From the NCBI GenBank assembly GCA_019240405.1, contig JAFAYL010000021.1, forward strand, positions 124,001 to 188,000: DNA of 64,000 nt, given 5' to 3'. The notes under the pieces are model-generated. The model made no database searches. It worked only from the letters and a program-made list of their open reading frames with translations, and was not told the DNA's origin. Source of the stretch: Acidobacteriaceae bacterium (GTDB lineage: Bacteria; Acidobacteriota; Terriglobia; Bryobacterales; Bryobacteraceae). Shown piece after piece: positions 63,542 through 64,000 of this stretch. The translations under genes and the position numbers were made by a program. Within the stretch, counting starts at the first letter, position 1, and each line of letters starts with the position of its first letter.

Positions 63542-64000
63542 CTATCGCGGCCTGATCGAAATAGCCTCTAACCGCACTTGCTCGCCTCGATTGGCAACAT
63601 CGGATTCCTTTGCTTCCGGCTCTTCACCCGATGATTTCCGTACGGTGATGCTGCCGCGATCGGTCGTAAGCGTCAACTCCGGTCCGGTCCCGATCGCGCC
63701 CTCCAGCCGCGCTCCAGGCCCCTGCGCATGCTGCTTCAAAGCTTCGCCGAATTCATTTTCAATCTCGCCATGATCGGTGCTGGCCGTCAGCGCGAACGTG
63801 GCGGTCTCAGGCAATGCCACCTCGATATTCCCGGACCGCGTATGAACCATCATCTTCGCAAGCGGCAACCGCGCGGGTCTCAATTCGATATCGCTTTTGT
63901 CGGCCGTCAGCTCCAACCCGTTATTAAAGCCATCGAGCGTGATGTCCGTCGCATGCGCGTTCACCTTCACCGGGCCTATTAAATTCTGAGCGTTCAAACT
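63542..64000 (-). CDS. DUF4097-like beta-helix protein, C-terminal part (5' end outside window)
   Basis: The frame is open to the window edge, so only the last ~152 residues are present. Repeating strand pairs (VKVNAHATDITLDGFNNGLELTADKSDIELRPARL, MMVHTRSGNIEVALPETATFALTASTDHGEIENEFGE, LTLTTDRGSITVRK) with the G-x-I-x-V/L rhythm fit the DUF4097/DUF4098 right-handed beta-helix-like family, usually membrane-anchored with unknown function. Ends shortly before recG. Confidence 0.72.
   Translation of the reverse strand, partial: SLNAQNLIGPVKVNAHATDITLDGFNNGLELTADKSDIELRPARLPLAKMMVHTRSGNIEVALPETATFALTASTDHGEIENEFGEALKQHAQGPGARLEGAIGTGPELTLTTDRGSITVRKSSGEEPEAKESDVANRGEQVRLEAISIRPR

Overview
The window looks like a chromosomal stretch from a soil-type acidobacterium (Acidobacteriota). 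The lineage is inferred from gene content: an 817-residue macrolide-exporter-like orphan permease of the 'ADOP' type, a CadC-like winged-helix fragment, the end of a large repetitive surface protein with the EAPENWFEDYG...PKGDCEGLYV tail, many short secreted proteins without known domains, and a Gram-negative envelope (a Kdo hydroxylase and an outer-membrane beta-barrel ending in Phe). GC is moderately high. No rRNA, tRNA or CRISPR array was found.

Bases 1-8.2 kb are accessory. They hold the end of a surface protein, a strong terminator, a decayed winged-helix regulator, and a same-strand run: secreted protein, MFS transporter, plant-like SABATH carboxyl methyltransferase, secreted protein, SnoaL-like protein, small-molecule O-methyltransferase, then a DMT-type permease and a PEBP-family protein. 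The MFS/SABATH/SnoaL/O-methyltransferase set reads like a small metabolite methylation and export locus and is the most unusual part of the window.

Bases 8.2-28.6 kb are a mosaic: a basic DUF6496-like protein, an alpha/beta hydrolase, a RibD-type reductase, an IS630 transposase remnant (two frameshifts and a central deletion), a Kdo hydroxylase, the orphan permease, a beta-barrel protein, and a two-gene restriction-modification candidate (amino-methyltransferase convergent with an Eco29kI-like GIY-YIG nuclease). Then come a translationally coupled MATE-archease-RtcB operon, a 1115-residue secreted multidomain protein, and a broken VapBC-like module next to a three-copy 28-bp repeat.

Bases 28.7-43.6 kb are housekeeping: metK, tig, clpX and lon (without clpP between tig and clpX), engB overlapping rho, mutL, a Uma2 protein, and on the other strand guaA (with a eukaryote-like long dimerization domain) downstream of a C-terminal processing protease, a MerR regulator and thiS.

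Bases 44.5-57.6 kb are a tightly packed complex I operon, nuoA-C-D-E-F-G-H-J-K-L-M-N, that lacks nuoB and nuoI. These two encode the subunits carrying clusters N2 and N6a/N6b. The last 6 kb hold a HAD hydrolase, a Lon-N-domain protein, aroK, a MOFRL glycerate kinase, rsmD, recG and the end of a DUF4097-like protein cut by the window edge.
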